In this document: positions 43,640 to 56,159 of the stretch, in pieces
How the letters are laid out: each line of letters opens with the position of its first letter
Numbering within the stretch: the first letter of the stretch is position 1
Assembly (NCBI GenBank): GCA_022494885.1
Contig: JAGVSM010001702.1
Span: 1-64,000 of the forward strand
Direction of reading: 5' to 3'
Origin: Micrasema longulum
Taxonomy: Eukaryota > Arthropoda > Insecta > Trichoptera > Brachycentridae
DNA length: 64,000 bases
Position numbers and translations under genes: made by a program
Notes under the pieces: model-generated
Told to the model about the DNA's origin: nothing
Databases searched by the model: none
What the model saw: the letters and a program-made list of their open reading frames with translations, nothing else

Positions 43640-44110
43640 AGGTCAAATGCGTAAATTACTTCAGTACCCGATAAACTGAACTCAGTACTGACTGTATGAA
43701 CTGACCGAGGTTGACTTACGATTAAGGATGCAACTGCTAATATGATAAAGGAAATGCCCAGTGTTCATTTTACTTCCTAGAGGGATCTTAAAGTTATGTA
43801 CTATTTCTCTGGCTGTCAGCAATTTAATATCCACTCGTTTCAGCAGTTAGCCATTAGTAATTTAGGGTTTTCGATAATATACCTATTGTTTACATAAATT
43901 TTGCACAGTTCTTTAGACGATTGTAGATCAGAAGACAGCGGGTATTTGTTTCCGAGTGAGCCTAATAGGATAATTACCTTTTATGCTATCATTTTTTCAC
44001 TGACTTTCATCATGATCAGGCGTGACGCTAGGCAGAAATATCGTGTAGAGTGTATCGTGATTCTTGATACGCTTTTTTTATTATTGAGGCGACGCAATAA
44101 TTGAGATGAA
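43640..44110. repeat. Old dispersed repeat shared with 35.5-35.8 kb
   Basis: CCAGTGTTCATTTTACTTCC, then TCAGCAATTT and CAGCGGGTATTTGTTTCCG correspond to blocks in 35540-35770. No ORF of note. Confidence 0.4.
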
Positions 44111-44249
44111 GCTCGTATAGAATTGAATGTAAATAAATAAATAATCTAAAAATTTAATTGACGCATCATCGCCATTTTACTTTCTGTACGCAGTGATGCT
44201 AACGGCACTGAATTAATGCACAAAATATACAGTATTTTGATTATCTGTT

Positions 44250-44330
44250 ACATAAAGGTAAGGCAACCAACCAGTCTAACGCTTCAGTCACTAGTCCACG
44301 AAAAATAAAGCACTAGATTGCTCTAAACCA
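44250..44330 (-). mobile_element. SINE family C body fragment
   Basis: TTACATAAAGGTAAGGCAAC, CAGTCTAACGCTTCAG and CTAGTCCACG match the internal body of family C; the head is missing. Confidence 0.45.
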
Positions 44331-44509
44331 CCTTTAAAATATATATTTATTTTTCTTTCAATTCCAGACTGTCGAATAGCTTATTGTTAATTTGTCAATT
44401 AAATTTCAGCATTAACCATTTTTTTTAAATACTATAGAGCAACTTGCCATCTTTTAGATGAATGAAAATCAATATATGACAGGAGAAATCAGTTTAAATC
44501 TGAGCCAGG

Positions 44510-44800
44510 AATAATTGATAAGGTTAAGAAAGGGTCTGTGAGATGGTTTGTAGAACGAATGGATGACAAAAGAATTGTAAAACAGGTATATATGTCAAGA
44601 AAGAACAATAACGTGGGACGAGGATAACCAAGGAAGACGTGGCAAGATTGGATAAACTAAAATCTTTAGTCTGGTCAAGTCAAAAGTAAGTACGACAAAA
44701 TGCATGAATGTGTAAGATGCTAGGAATGTATATCGGGATAGACGTTTTTGGCGGTCGTTTCTCTCTGCCTGCCCCTACGGTGAAATGGCGTGATAGTAGT
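44510..44800 (+). mobile_element. RTE-type LINE remnant
   Basis: The decayed frame KVKKGSVRWFVERMDDKRIV then PRKTWQDW is the C-terminal VRWFGHxERM...RPRKTW motif of RTE-like LINEs, followed by the terminal CTGCCTGCCCCTACGG block that also occurs (inverted) at 48790. Confidence 0.7.
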
Positions 44801-45659
44801 AGTAACTTTTTTAAATAAAAAAAGGCTGTTAATTATATCTTTTAATTCATGGTTTTTATAAATGTAGGTAATATTATACAAGTTAGCATAAATATAATCT
44901 TCCCCAACAAGCTTCAGAAAGTGGCCTGCTGGGATTTTAGTTTAAGTAAAAATATGAAAATTGAAATGTTAAAACTGTAAAAATGTATGATTATATTAAT
45001 AAAATAAATAAATAAAAAAACAACGTTTGTTGCTCAAATGCTAAATAACAATAAAAACAGTAATAATATAAAACAATTGTTGGTATAATTGTGATAAGAA
45101 GAAAATTTTTATTTATTTTTTTATTTATGTAATTCATAAATAAAAAAATAAAATGAAAATAATCGTTTCTCATAATTTAGTTACAATGTAAACATACTTA
45201 TTTATCTTCTTCCTACTCTGTTGTCAAAACAATTTCTAGACACAATTTTTTAGACAAAAGAATATATGTTGACACATTGAAGACTAGGTCGGCTCGACTA
45301 ATGAATTCCTAGAAACGACAGACATCAATGTCTCTTTAGCGTAAATGAAACACAGTATCAAGTTGGTCTATTACGAAGAAAGTCCATTAAAATATTGAAT
45401 TACCGGATAACGAGGTTTTATATTTGAAACCATTCAATAGATAGATTAAGGGAAAAAAAAGAAAATCGGAAGACATAGAGGGTAGGTACCTGCTTTAGAG
45501 TGAAATTATTACATTTGGTTTATCCACTGAAAATAATTAGGGATAAAAAAATTATAATTATTTTTTTCACAATATTTTAACTTTGTCCAACTTTGCTCAC
45601 AAACACTTTTTCTTTCTTTCTAAAAAATAAGTCATTTAAGTTTGTAAGTGAAAATTCTT
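44801..45659. other. AT-rich intergenic sequence
   Basis: Runs of (TTTA)n near 45100-45150; nothing else recognised. Confidence 0.4.
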
Positions 45660-45955
45660 GATGGCAATTCACTGTAATTTATTATATAATAAAACACGAG
45701 TGATACTTTAATCCACAAATTCGGAATATCGATTGACCGGTTTCGTCGCTTTCGCGACATCTTCGAGACTGGTATCTTTATTAAGGAGTTTAATGTATTT
45801 ATACGAAACTGAGGTTAGGATAGAGCATTCAAAATTATATGAAAGTATATTACATAAAGTTATTTTTATCTTAAGGATCATTGCAGTTTTTTTTTCGGGT
45901 TAATTAATGAGTTGATAAAATGCTATTTTAATTTGAGATTTCTAATTATTTATTT
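45660..45955. mobile_element. Fold-back element H1, single arm
   Basis: Collinear with the left arm and loop edge of 17290-17795 (ATACTTTAATCCAC, GATATTCC inverse, GGTATCTTTATTAA, TTATTTTTATCTTAAGGAT, GAGTTGATAAAATGCTATTT). The partner arm is absent, either deleted or replaced by the LINE tail at 45960. Confidence 0.7.
45730..45776 (-). ncRNA. Hammerhead-like motif, H1 single arm
   Basis: The best-kept helix II of this family: GTCGC-GAAA-GCGAC with all five pairs, followed by GAAACCGGTC. The core-like CTCGAAGA again has the extra C, so the deviation is a family feature and not a local mutation. Helix I pairing is lost on the 3' side (AATCG). Confidence 0.35.
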
Positions 45956-45959
45956 ATTT

Positions 45960-46330
45960 ATTAATGAAATCATACAGTCTTTATATAAAACAAGGAACAA
46001 ATTAACAATTTTAAAAAGTAAGACCAATTACAGATTTCACACTAATGAATGCAGGAGGAGAGGGGAAAAATAATTTTATTCTAAAAAAGTAAAAATAAAA
46101 ATATTACATAAAAAGTTCATAAAAATGAGAAGACATTGTAAAGCTACTTTACTTTCCTCCCTCTCTCTCTGCTTCCATGAACATTTCAATTTAATTGTAA
46201 AAAAAATCACAACTAACAATAAATTATTCGATGCAGGTAGTAGATGTAGGTAAGTATAAATTAAGAGTTGAAATCAAATGATTAAAATTAAAAGTAAAAG
46301 TTAAAATTAAAATGAAAAGTTAAAATTAAA
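45960..46330 (-). mobile_element. LINE 3'UTR remnant
   Basis: Inverse of 13720-14035: AGTAAGACCAATTACAGATT, ATGAATGCAGGAGGAGAGG, TCCCTCTCTCTCTGCTTCC. A (AAAATTAAAAGTT)n stretch at 46280-46340 borders it. Confidence 0.55.
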
Positions 46331-46912
46331 AGTTAAAATTAAGAATCAATTATGCTTCACTAACTTACCGCAATGAATGGAGAATGCTAAGTTTGCGGTG
46401 TCAAGTAGTATAATTAAAGTTTATTTTTTCAAGATTTCGAGATGGTTTTGAATTACGCTATTATTTACGTAAACAGATTTTTATCTTTTGGTTTATTTCT
46501 ACGTTTGCTTTTAATATCCTCAAACAATGAATTTTGCTGGAGAGCAAAAAGAACAGTAAAAATCTTATTTGTGGGACACTGGATATAAATAAATTTTTGC
46601 ATACAATCTCACAAAAGATGTTTACTTTAAATTTTAAAGGGACAGACAAAAACAAGCTTATTGAAGGAACTGTTACATTTTTTACTAAATTTTTATTACT
46701 CGTGACTCTATACGTTTATTCTTTAATTTAAAAGATTTATACCCATTTTTGTAAGTTTTAAATGTGCCATTCTGTTTTTCTCATTTAAGAGGAAAAAAAC
46801 GGAATCAATGTCTTAAAAATTTAACAAATGTAATTAGCCCGTTATTGTAAAGTACCCTTTAAATAATATAATTATGTGTACTGCAGCGAGTTCTCATATA
46901 GATACTTTAAAC
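46331..46912. other. AT-rich intergenic sequence
   Basis: Short open frames at 46461-46655 (minus) and 46534-46731 lack any motif. Nothing named. Confidence 0.4.
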
Positions 46913-48096
46913 TAGTGATGAAACGGATAGTGGTTTGGCTGGATACAGGGCACCGGATATTCGGCGGGCCTTTAAGCCAGATAGCCGGATATCCTTCAAC
47001 AATAAACAGCTTTTCTAAGATTATCTCCCAAATTTATCTTTGTTTCTTTTTTAATATGATATATCGACCATGTTTAAGTAAAATACGGTAAATTTTAAAA
47101 GTAAACATTGACTGAACGACAAAGAAGCAGTTAAAACACCCTGGTACAGCAAATTTTTTTTTTTTTTTATGGGTGTAAAATAAAAAAGGAATAAAATATT
47201 TTTATATTTTTATTGGTCACTTACTGATCGATAAATAATATTCCAATATAGTTTTTTTTTTAAAGTGATTTAAGGTAGTTTCACTCCATGCACTTTATTT
47301 TTTTTTTACGCAAATATATTTTTAATTGAAAAATATTTTTTGATGTATTTTGATTTTTTTAATTATGGTTCACAAACAATAAACATTACATACACCATTG
47401 GTATAGTAATCACATTTTTTTATGCTTAGAGTTAAGTTATTTATAAGGCGCCGACAAGCGCCGTGGCGCAGTTGGTTAAAGGACAACTACGAAACTAGCG
47501 TCGCGGGTTCGATTCCCGCCAGTTGCAGGAAAAAAATCTAAGATTTTTTTTTTTATTGATCTGGGTGTTGTAGTGTATTTTTCATTACCTCCTTCCATAT
47601 CCCCTCTATGCCACCTGCTGACAAGCCTCAAAATAGAGGCTTAGCGGGTTATTCCTTTAAAAAAAAAAAAAAAACAATGCACAAATAAGTAAAAAGAAGT
47701 TAATAATTATTATTTTTAATAAATAACGTTAATTAAATTCTATTAATATTATAAAACTTAAAGCAATATATGACGCTAACGGTTTTTACAATTTTACCCT
47801 ACTAACAAAAATGTTATCATTTTTTTTGCGGTTAAAATTCTTTTTTAACAGTGTATACTAATATTTACTGTATTTTCATGCAAAAAGGGTCAGTTTTTTA
47901 AATAATGAGGGTTACTTCCTTTTTGCCAAACACGAAAAATAAATCAATTTTGTGGCGTTGATTTCATGAAATTTGCGCAATTTAATGAATATAAGGTATC
48001 CGTAGAATATTCAGCTGTTATCCGGTATCCGGCCGGATAGTAAAATTAGGCCGGATAGGGATTCCGGATGGTTACTAAATATCCGTTTTGTCTCTA
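46913..48096. mobile_element. Non-autonomous hAT-like element with GGATA subterminal repeats
   Basis: 1184 bp. Left end TAGTGATGAAACGGATA and right end TATCCGTTTTGTCTCTA are inverted repeats with few mismatches. Flanks CTTTAAAC (46905-46912) and CTTCAAAC (48097-48104) are an 8-bp duplication with one difference. Both subterminal regions are full of CCGGATA/TATCCGG motifs, possible transposase-binding sites. No transposase. It hosts the SINE at 47453-47676. Confidence 0.82.
47453..47676 (+). mobile_element. tRNA-derived SINE (family A), complete copy
   Basis: Head GCGCCGTGGCGCAGTTGGTT (A box), GCGGGTTCGATTCCCGCC (B box), body GTATTTTTCATTACCTCC, CCACCTGCTGACAAGCC, AGAGGCTTAGCGGGTTATTC, and a poly-A tail. 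The acceptor stem does not pair and the transcript would continue into a body, so this is not a tRNA gene. Nested in the hAT-like element. Confidence 0.85.
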
Positions 48097-48104
48097 CTTC
48101 AAAC

Positions 48105-48775
48105 GTTTTTAAACCGGAAAGCCTGATTTACAAGTCAAAAATCCAGAGCACATATTATTTTAGGTTGCTTAAAAACTTGGTATAAAAAATGTTGTATTAC
48201 CTACATATTTATGTATTAGTCACCCTGAAATCAATTTTTGTTCGTGAACTATTGATTATCAAAACATTCAATTGACTATCAACAAAATGCTGATTCGAGC
48301 AAATGTAAAATCGCCGAGAAACACGAAATTAGTACACCACCTCGAAATCTCATCTGGAAGTAAAATGAACACCTCTTCTAATGCTATATTTACATTGAAT
48401 CATTCCGTGTAAATTTGCCCAAGTGTAAATATATATCGATAACTGTTATTTTTCTTGTCCACATAGTAATAAACATATTTTTTAAATGCTACTTAATTTC
48501 TGCAATCAACAAACAAGTTATTTATTTAGAATAAAAAGCATAAAAAACTTTGACAATATATACATTTATTAATGCCTAGAACAACTCAACCAGTCCATAT
48601 ATTTCCATAAATTGACGTGCATTGAGGATTCGTAGCATTCACCTTTAAAAACGATAAGTTTTTTTTTTACATAGGTATGCATGTGTAATATTGAATGCTC
48701 TAATTACCGCATTAGTCGTAAGAATCTAATTAAAGAATTGTGAATTGAAAACTGTATCGAAATGAGATTTGCAAA
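48105..48775. other. AT-rich intergenic sequence
   Basis: A block near 48345-48385 (GAAGTAAAATGAACAC) is the inverse of part of the 43.7 kb repeat. Nothing else named. Confidence 0.35.
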
Positions 48776-48779
48776 CAAA

Positions 48780-49690
48780 CCATCACGCCGTTTCCTCGGT
48801 AGGGGTAGGCAGAGAGGATAAAACGCCATATCAGTTTATCTTTGCATACATACCTCGCTTCCTCTACATTCATACATCTTCGCCTGCACGCGCGCCGATT
48901 ATTCCTACTTTTGACATGTCCATCTTCAAGTATTTGATGAACTTGATCGTGCCATGTCTTTCTTGGTCTTCCTCATTTTCTGAATCCATCAACTTTCGCA
49001 TCGTAGATCCTTTAAGCTGTTCTTTCACTGTCCATTTGCTCTACATGTCCAAACCAACGCAGCACCATTTTTTTAATTCTGTCGATAGTGCATGTCGCAG
49101 CCTTACATAGTTTACGGATCTCGATTACATTTGTGTACTTATCATTCATCGTTTTATCGCACATTTGCCTGAAGGATCGCATTTCAAGAGTATTTAACAT
49201 ACTTTCATGATTATTTTTCCGATTCCATACTTCGCTCCCATACATTAGAGTTGGCACTAGAACTCCATTGTGAACTGCGAGTTTTGCCTCCTGCGACTAA
49301 ACATTTGTTTCCCAAAGTAAATTTCAGTGCACCGTTCACCCTATTCCCGGCACTCACCCTCCTTTCAATATTTTTCTGTCTTTCCACCTAGGGTAAATGA
49401 ACATTGAAGATACAAAAATTCTTGCTGATTCAGAATATCTCCGTTAACACTGATCTTACATTTAGTTATATTTTCATCCCTTTCAAAAACCATCACATTC
49501 GATTTATAAACATTCATTAGCGAATCGCTATTCTTGCAAACGTCGTAGACTTTTGTTACCAAGAATTGCCGGTCTTCTTTGCTGCTAGCAAGAAGCCTGG
49601 CATCATCAGCATACAGAACACAGTTAACAGTTATACCACTCATTTTTGTTTCCATTCTTAAATCTTTAAGTTCTTTCATACATTTATCCT
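48780..49690 (-). mobile_element. RTE-type LINE, 3' half of ORF
   Basis: Upstream part reads SGITVNCVLYADDARLLASS, with the YADD catalytic box of reverse transcriptase, through CKISVNGDILNQQEFLYL. After a frame break it reads LMYGSEVWNRKNNHESMLNT, LEMRSFRQMCDKTMND, KMVLRWFGHVEQMDSE, then RPRKTWHDQ. Ends with the GGTAGGGGTAGGCAGAG block seen at the 3' ends of such elements. Several lesions. Confidence 0.88.
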
Positions 49691-49899
49691 AAAACCAAAG
49701 TATTTATTTTTTTGAACACAGTCTTATAGAGCTGTATGCAAATATTTGTATAAAATATTTGTATATTAATGTTATTTCTTCCCTAGGTCCGTTGTCCATC
49801 CCCATTGAAGTGACAACAATGTATATCTTTTGTTTTTTTTATATTTATTGTTAAACTTTTATTCGTTCAACCATTCGTATTCGTATTCTGGATAACAAA

Positions 49900-50010
49900 T
49901 GAAAAGAAAATAAAAACAGACAAAATAAGGAGATCGTGCGAAAAGAAAGTAAGGAAAGTGGCAAAAAGTGGTACAGGACAAATGAAAGAATGTGGGAGTG
50001 TAAAATTATA
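49900..50010 (-). mobile_element. LINE 3'UTR fragment
   Basis: GACAAAATAAGGAGATCGTG, AAAGTGGTACAGGACAAATG and GTGGGAGTGTAAAATT correspond to 8535-8630 of the intron 4 LINE. Confidence 0.5.
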
Positions 50011-50637
50011 TTTTTCTAACGAGAATAGTGACAATAATGATGACGAGCAATAAACAACAATAGAAAAAAAGATTTTTCTCAGTTGTTATTAATCAATTTT
50101 GTTTTTTTTGTAACGGAGTGTAAAATAAATCTTGACTTGTGAAATTTTTGTTTTAATATAATCAAGTTTTACTAGCATGTATGTTCAAATGAACACTACC
50201 TTTGGGGTTTTATTTTTCCCCAATAAATCAAATAATAATGTCGGATCTTTGTTTTCTGATTCCTGGCAATCTTCTCTATGGCGTCTATTTTTATCCGCTA
50301 GGTTGCAATAAGTAATCCCGCCTTAAATGGCATTCACATTTGACCGTTCGACACTAGCTAGAGGATATGAAAGGTAGGCGGAAGAAACATGCGTAGTTAT
50401 GAAACCAATATTTCGAGAAAAACGATTTCTTCTTTTCAAAACCACTTTGAACATTATCGATGAATGAAGTGATTATCTTTTTTTTATAATTATAATAAAT
50501 TAACATTTTTGAATGACTCCAAATGAATAGTAATTAAAATGATTAGCAAACAAAACAGAAAAAAAGGTGCAAAAGAAACGTATTTTAAACTTAGTGACAT
50601 TTCAAAAGAAATATTTTGGGTTCAGAGTGAGTTTTCG
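50011..50637. other. AT-rich intergenic sequence
   Basis: Nothing I can name. Confidence 0.4.
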
Positions 50638-50982
50638 TCAAATGCCTGGACAATATGAACGATATCTATAGCAGAATTTGAATATGGTAAAGTAATTTTT
50701 TTCCCCTTTAGCTGAGTCACAGATAATGTGTAACTTACGAACAGAATTACAGTAATATGTATTAACTCGCCCTGTTGAGATCCGTCTGATCAGCGACTGA
50801 CTACGCTTGTTTCTTAAAATTATGCGCGAACTTCGAATCTTTCTTTTCTCTATCATACTGACTGCTCCCGTTTCTTCAGCTTTGCACAAAATTTTAAATA
50901 CGTTTTGCCAATGATTGGGCGTATATAACAATATTTTGATAGGACACACGGGTGCATACTGTAAATACTTACAACTTGGCAT
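50638..50982 (-). CDS. Unrecognised open frame, 114 codons
   Basis: Starts MPSCKYLQYAPVCP and is Arg/Lys-rich in the middle (MIEKRKIRSSRIILRNKR). It is unusually long for this AT-rich sequence and less AT-rich than its surroundings. I recognise no domain, the flanks have no clear gene structure, and it may be a chance frame or a decayed transposon. No function is proposed. Confidence 0.2.
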   Translation of the reverse strand: MPSCKYLQYAPVCPIKILLYTPNHWQNVFKILCKAEETGAVSMIEKRKIRSSRIILRNKRSQSLIRRISTGRVNTYYCNSVRKLHIICDSAKGEKNYFTIFKFCYRYRSYCPGI

Positions 50983-53900
50983 ATTTAACTAAAATCTGGA
51001 AAACTCATGACTCCGCTTGTTTTTTCCGACCATCCTTCATATGATTCTTCCTGTTATTATTCGAATTACTAAAGGTCAAATGACAACTGACCATGTTTAG
51101 ATTAATGTATTTTTAAAAAATGTTTCCATTATTTTTTATTTAACAAAATAGATTTTAACAACTGGTATTAATTTCCTTTACAAATAAAAACAAACCTTTT
51201 GAAACCTGACGTATTTTCAAACTCACGTAGAGACAATTTTAAAATAATTGTTTGTATGAAATATTTTTAACAACCTCCAAGATTTAATAAAAGTTTTTGA
51301 GGGTGGTGAACTTTTTTATTACCATACGTTTAAATATCAATAAATAAATTAAGTAGAGTTAAGCAAAAATGTGTGAAGCCATAAAATCTAACAAAATAGT
51401 ATCGGAATCATGATTCAAAAGTGATTTGCTTACTTAAAAAAATGGTTAATGAGTACAAATTAAAAAAAATCCTGTAATACCAAGATGCGTTAATTAAAAA
51501 CCATGCAACCGGACTAAAAACAATATAACATTGCTTAAGAATTGCGAAATAATGTCAATATGTGGATAACATGATAATAATATTACAAAAATGTGTCATC
51601 CCGACAATAGACGCCTTTTTTGTCAAAATTGCCGACAAGTTTTGTTTATTCCAAACGGCAGCCAACTTTTTGTAATTTGGAGATTCATATTGACATTAAA
51701 TTCCATGTTTTTTTAAACATCCGGCTTAGAACATACATTTTTCATTAGATTAAAATGAATATTTATACTTAAAATTTTCCATCAAAATAAAATATATTCT
51801 ATTGGAAATTTGACAAAAAAAAAAATAGAAGAAATTTAGATTTATAACAAAATATATATATTTTGGTAAGCCACATTGATAAAAAAAAATGCACTATTGT
51901 TTTTTACAATGGTTATAGTTTTAAAGGTGTTCTGTCTTATCTTAATTTTGAGTTAAATTTTAATATTCAAAAATAATTCATATGAAAATTTTACCATTTT
52001 TTTATTTTTATTTAGCAGCCAAGCTAAATTACAATTCGGATTGTCGAAAAATGCACCTAACGTTAAACACAATTTTCTCAGTTTTGGGTAAGTGTGGTTC
52101 AATACATTTTCGCATAACACCATCCAGTTGTAAATGTATTTTTAATTCGATATGTTGAAAAATCATAAAATTTTATGTTTTTTAGTAAAATATATTTTAC
52201 CGATAATATTTTTAGCACATTATCAGCAGAATTTGCTGTTACAGGCTTTGTCTGAAGGGGTATTATGCTAATATATCAGACTATGCCAAGAAGATTACAA
52301 TAATGATGATTGAGTGAGGACTGGCAGATTAGGAGACTGAGGAAAATTGACTGAAATAAAGCAATTTATTTACCCCTCATAAAACATTAAAAAAACATAA
52401 CTTTTACATTCAAATAGCTTTAAAAAAATAGTTGAAAATTAATTTTATCTGTTTACCTTATAAATAACATATAAACAACCTAAAGGAATTTACAAAAATA
52501 ATATAATACTCGTGGTTTAGTAATTGTTTTGATATAAAGAAAATTATATGGAATTTCGATTTACTGTTTTGTTGTATGGAATGAGCGTCTATTAAATGAA
52601 AAATTTCGCTTAGATATTTATCTAGAGTTTTATTATGAACTTATTTGACTCTTATCAAAGGAAAAATATAATTAAATGAATGTCGACAATAGTGGTTATC
52701 CCTAACCGTGATTTATAAATTTAATTGAAAATTTAACTTTGAAAGTCGTTAACAATGTCATGATAAAACCACCAAAATCAGAGCTGGGCAAAGAGAGTCC
52801 GAATTTAATTTTCCAGTTGTCGGTGACGTGTTGCGTTGTTGCGTTGGCAGGCCTGGCACCTGGTGTTGCAAGTGTCTATAGTGGTTTAACATTTTAATAT
52901 TTTACTAGCCATGGATTTGTAGGTACCCAAAGTATAAGACTGATAACTTTGATAAAAAGCTAGCATTTGGGGCCTTAGTACAGTGCCTTATTCACCATCG
53001 GGTGTTAATAATATGATAATAAAAGTAAGAATATGTATTTTTTGTTTATAATTTATTTAAAAATATTTATTGGTTTGAAATGATTTATTATAAAAGTTAA
53101 TTCGATTAAAATTTGTAGCAAGACGTTGCCTCTTTTTTTTCATTTAATGTGTCATTTTAAGAAAAACCCTAGCCTTTTTGGTTTGTTCTCTCTCTTCTTT
53201 ACACTTCACTAAGTTATTATTCAAAATCAAAGAAAGGCTTATTTAATTTTTAAAAGTTAGATATGCGTTAATTCCAATCACGGAATTTCGTACTTTATAT
53301 ATTTTTTCGAAATTAAAAATTATAGAGTTTCATAAAAAAAATATCAAGAGAAAACATAAGAAATTTTGAACTTTTGCCGGCGCGGCAATTTGTTAGGCAA
53401 AATAGTTTTTGGGAGACAATTAACAAAAGCTTATGCTTAAGAAAATATAAGATGATTTACAAAACAAAGAAAACGCAGAAAATTGTTATAGCGTCACGCT
53501 TTAAGAATGCCGCTCGTATCATGACCGTAAAAAACAAGGAAATCCGCTTCGTCATAATCAGAATAACATTAAAGTTACGACGGACTTGTGCGACAAAATT
53601 TTAAATTTATTCCTTGTAATCCCCAGATTACACGACACGCAACTTTGACACAACAGTCTAATGTTAATTGAGTTCAAATTGCTTCCCGTTCTCCGGATCC
53701 TAATATAGTTTGCAGAGTCATTAACCAACTTGGTATCGCCTTGCAAAATTTTAAGAATTTTATAACGTGCCTCCATTTTGTAGAGGTAATAAATTACTCC
53801 CAGATTTTTTCGCAAACTTCAAACTGCTAAACATTTTTTAATTTCTAAGCGGTTTTATTAAAAGGGGTAAAATTTCTCTAAATAACGGTTGAAAATGGAG

Positions 53901-54380
53901 AAAATATCAATAATTACTATCTGCTTTGTCATGGTATTTGCGCGTTTTTACGCAATACATTTTATGGAATGGCTTAGTAGAGGTAGGTATGAATTACAGC
54001 ACAATACCTTCTTCAGGAACTTTCCCCAACTGAAAGACTCTCCACAATATGGCATGTCGAGTTAATGTTAATGTTTTTTTTATTTTAATTTTTAAACTAA
54101 AAAAAATGCACACATAATCGTATTTATTATAATGTCTGATCTTAAAATAACATTGTCAAAACATTTCTATCAAAATAAACAAAAATACAGAATGTACACT
54201 CCGAGCCATTCACGCACACACATGAACGCACATATAAAACATTCACAAAAATATACATTACATGCGGCACATAAACATAGCATGAACCATTCAAAATGCA
54301 CATTCAGCAACTTTTTCAGAAATTTTCTGTACAAATGCAACGTGCAGTTAAAAAAAGTTATATATATATTGCATATCGTC
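50983..54380. other. AT-rich intergenic sequence
   Basis: Over 3 kb with no host gene or named element. A moderately GC-rich patch at 52800-52880 and open frames at 53374-53604 (plus) and 53558-53815 (minus) carry no recognisable motif. 54180-54300 is rich in ACATA/CACACA words. Confidence 0.4.
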
Positions 54381-54389
54381 CTTCATTGG

Positions 54390-54615
54390 TCTTTTTTCTC
54401 TGCAGCCCTCTTCAGCTCGACAAATGAAGCGCAGCTTAAATCTGAGATGGTTTTGATTAGGTGCCTCCCTTCTTCAATTCCGTTGAGAACCTCGTCATTA
54501 GTGATGTGGTGTCTCCAGCAAATTCTTAATATTTTTCTGTAGCACCACATCTCGAAGGCCTCTGGTCTTTTTTTATCTCTTTCGGTGAGGCACCATGTCC
54601 CACAACCGTACATTA
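54390..54615 (-). mobile_element. RTE-type LINE remnant
   Basis: Open frame with MYGCGTWCLTERDKKRPEAF, EMWCYRKILRICW and RHHITNDEVLNGI: the YGCETWxLT...EAFEMWCYRRILRISWxDHxTNxEVL motif of RTE-like LINE C-terminal regions. A weaker relative lies at 26650-26970. Confidence 0.85.
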
Positions 54616-55635
54616 GTTACCCGTAATTGAACATGTTTATAAAAAACAATGCATGCATATTTTATTTTTCATAGAGAAAATTTAATTTTATTCAGTAGAT
54701 AAAATTAAAGGTTATTATACTGGTTTGTAATGCGGGTTTTCAATTTGTTTTTGTTAATATATAGTATTGGAAAATAAACTTATGTTAAACAAGCCTTATT
54801 CTTAACTACGAAGCCCATTTTTGACAACTTTTAGTAAGTTTTACTCTTAGCTATTGGTTTTTCCCAAAATGAAAATCATTGTACTGGCTGAACTTGAAAT
54901 GTTCATCTTATTCACATAACCTCCTTCTTCACATACCTCTTGTTTCATCTATTTATAGGCAAAACGCATATGCATATTTATGGTGAATTTTTAATAATTT
55001 CAATGTAATAAATAAATCGTTCAACGTAGATTTATTTGCAAATCATCTTAATGACGTACGGCGTTTGTTTGTTGTAATTTTTCTTTTCTCTTGAATTTAC
55101 ATTAAATAACTATTCATTTTATGTTCGAGAATCTTTTTTAACTTACTGTGATGCTACTTGTGAAAACCTGTAATTGGCTTATCTGTTTTGTTAAATATAT
55201 AAGATAATTACAGCTGTTGGTTATCCAAATAAATAAAAAAATATTATTACTAGTTTAATAAGTACCTAGAATTGTAAAACTGTATAAGGACCTTCAAGCC
55301 GTTTAATTTTCCCATTCGTTTGAAAACTCCCTAACAAGGCGGGACCACTCTCGGAATTTTTAGTTTTTGTGTTTAAAAATAAAACAAACTCAAGTAGACT
55401 CAAATCAGTATTTGAAACATATCATTAAAACCGATACCCTTCTCTTAATTTTTTTCTGAGAATATCATGTTACAAGATATAGTATTTAAAGTATCTTCTT
55501 GATATGTTTGGTAAAATATTCAAAATATTTAGTCTTACTTTATTTGTAAGCACTGACAAAGGAACAGCCAGGTTTTTGAAATCGCAACCGAAGTTGAAGT
55601 CAGTGATTTTACACAAATTTAATACTCACGTCGTG
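54616..55635. other. AT-rich intergenic sequence
   Basis: Nothing I can name. Confidence 0.4.
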
Positions 55636-55639
55636 GTAT

Positions 55640-56155
55640 GTACTTAACTAATATAAATATGGGCAGAATGGCGTAAAATGTAAATGGTGTAAAATAATAC
55701 AGAACTTAAACTTAAACCAGCTAATGACATATCATAGGCCCTGTAGAAGCCTAGACATCTATATTACCTTCTCTAAAATGTTCTTCATCTCTGTTGTAAT
55801 ATGTTAATGTTAACAGCTCCCCAGAGAGTTGAATCCAGTTTTTGTCTACACAAATTTAGAGAAACTCAAAATATTGTTGATAAATCCACCTGGTCCATGA
55901 AAAAATATAGAAATTTTTATAAAAAAATTTCAGGCATTGCCAAGTATGTAGGTGAAATAATTCAATAAGATGAATCTCAAAGAGCAAAAATAAAGGTTTC
56001 AGCTCTTTAACTCCACAAACATCAACAGATGAAAAAATTTAAGGAACATGGATGTTCAAATATAGGCAGAATGGTGAATGTTACACAGTGTGTGAAGTTG
56101 CCACATTTACCAGCCAATGACAGGTCATAAGCCCTCTAGATGCCTAGACTTCTAT
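55640..56155 (+). repeat. Dispersed family R, tandem one-and-a-half units
   Basis: GGGCAGAATGGCGTAAAATG at about 55661 and AGGCAGAATGGTGAATGTTA at about 56056 set a period near 395 bp. A full intervening unit includes ATATTACCTTCTCTAAAATG, GAGTTGAATCCAG and CTGGTCCATGAA, and AATAAAGGTTTCAGCTCTTT. Best forward reference copy. Confidence 0.75.
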
Positions 56156-56159
56156 TTTA

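Noticed and set aside
47453..47526. Possible tRNA gene with good A and B boxes
   Set aside because: The acceptor stem does not close, and the same head plus downstream body recurs at 28770-28937. It is a SINE head.
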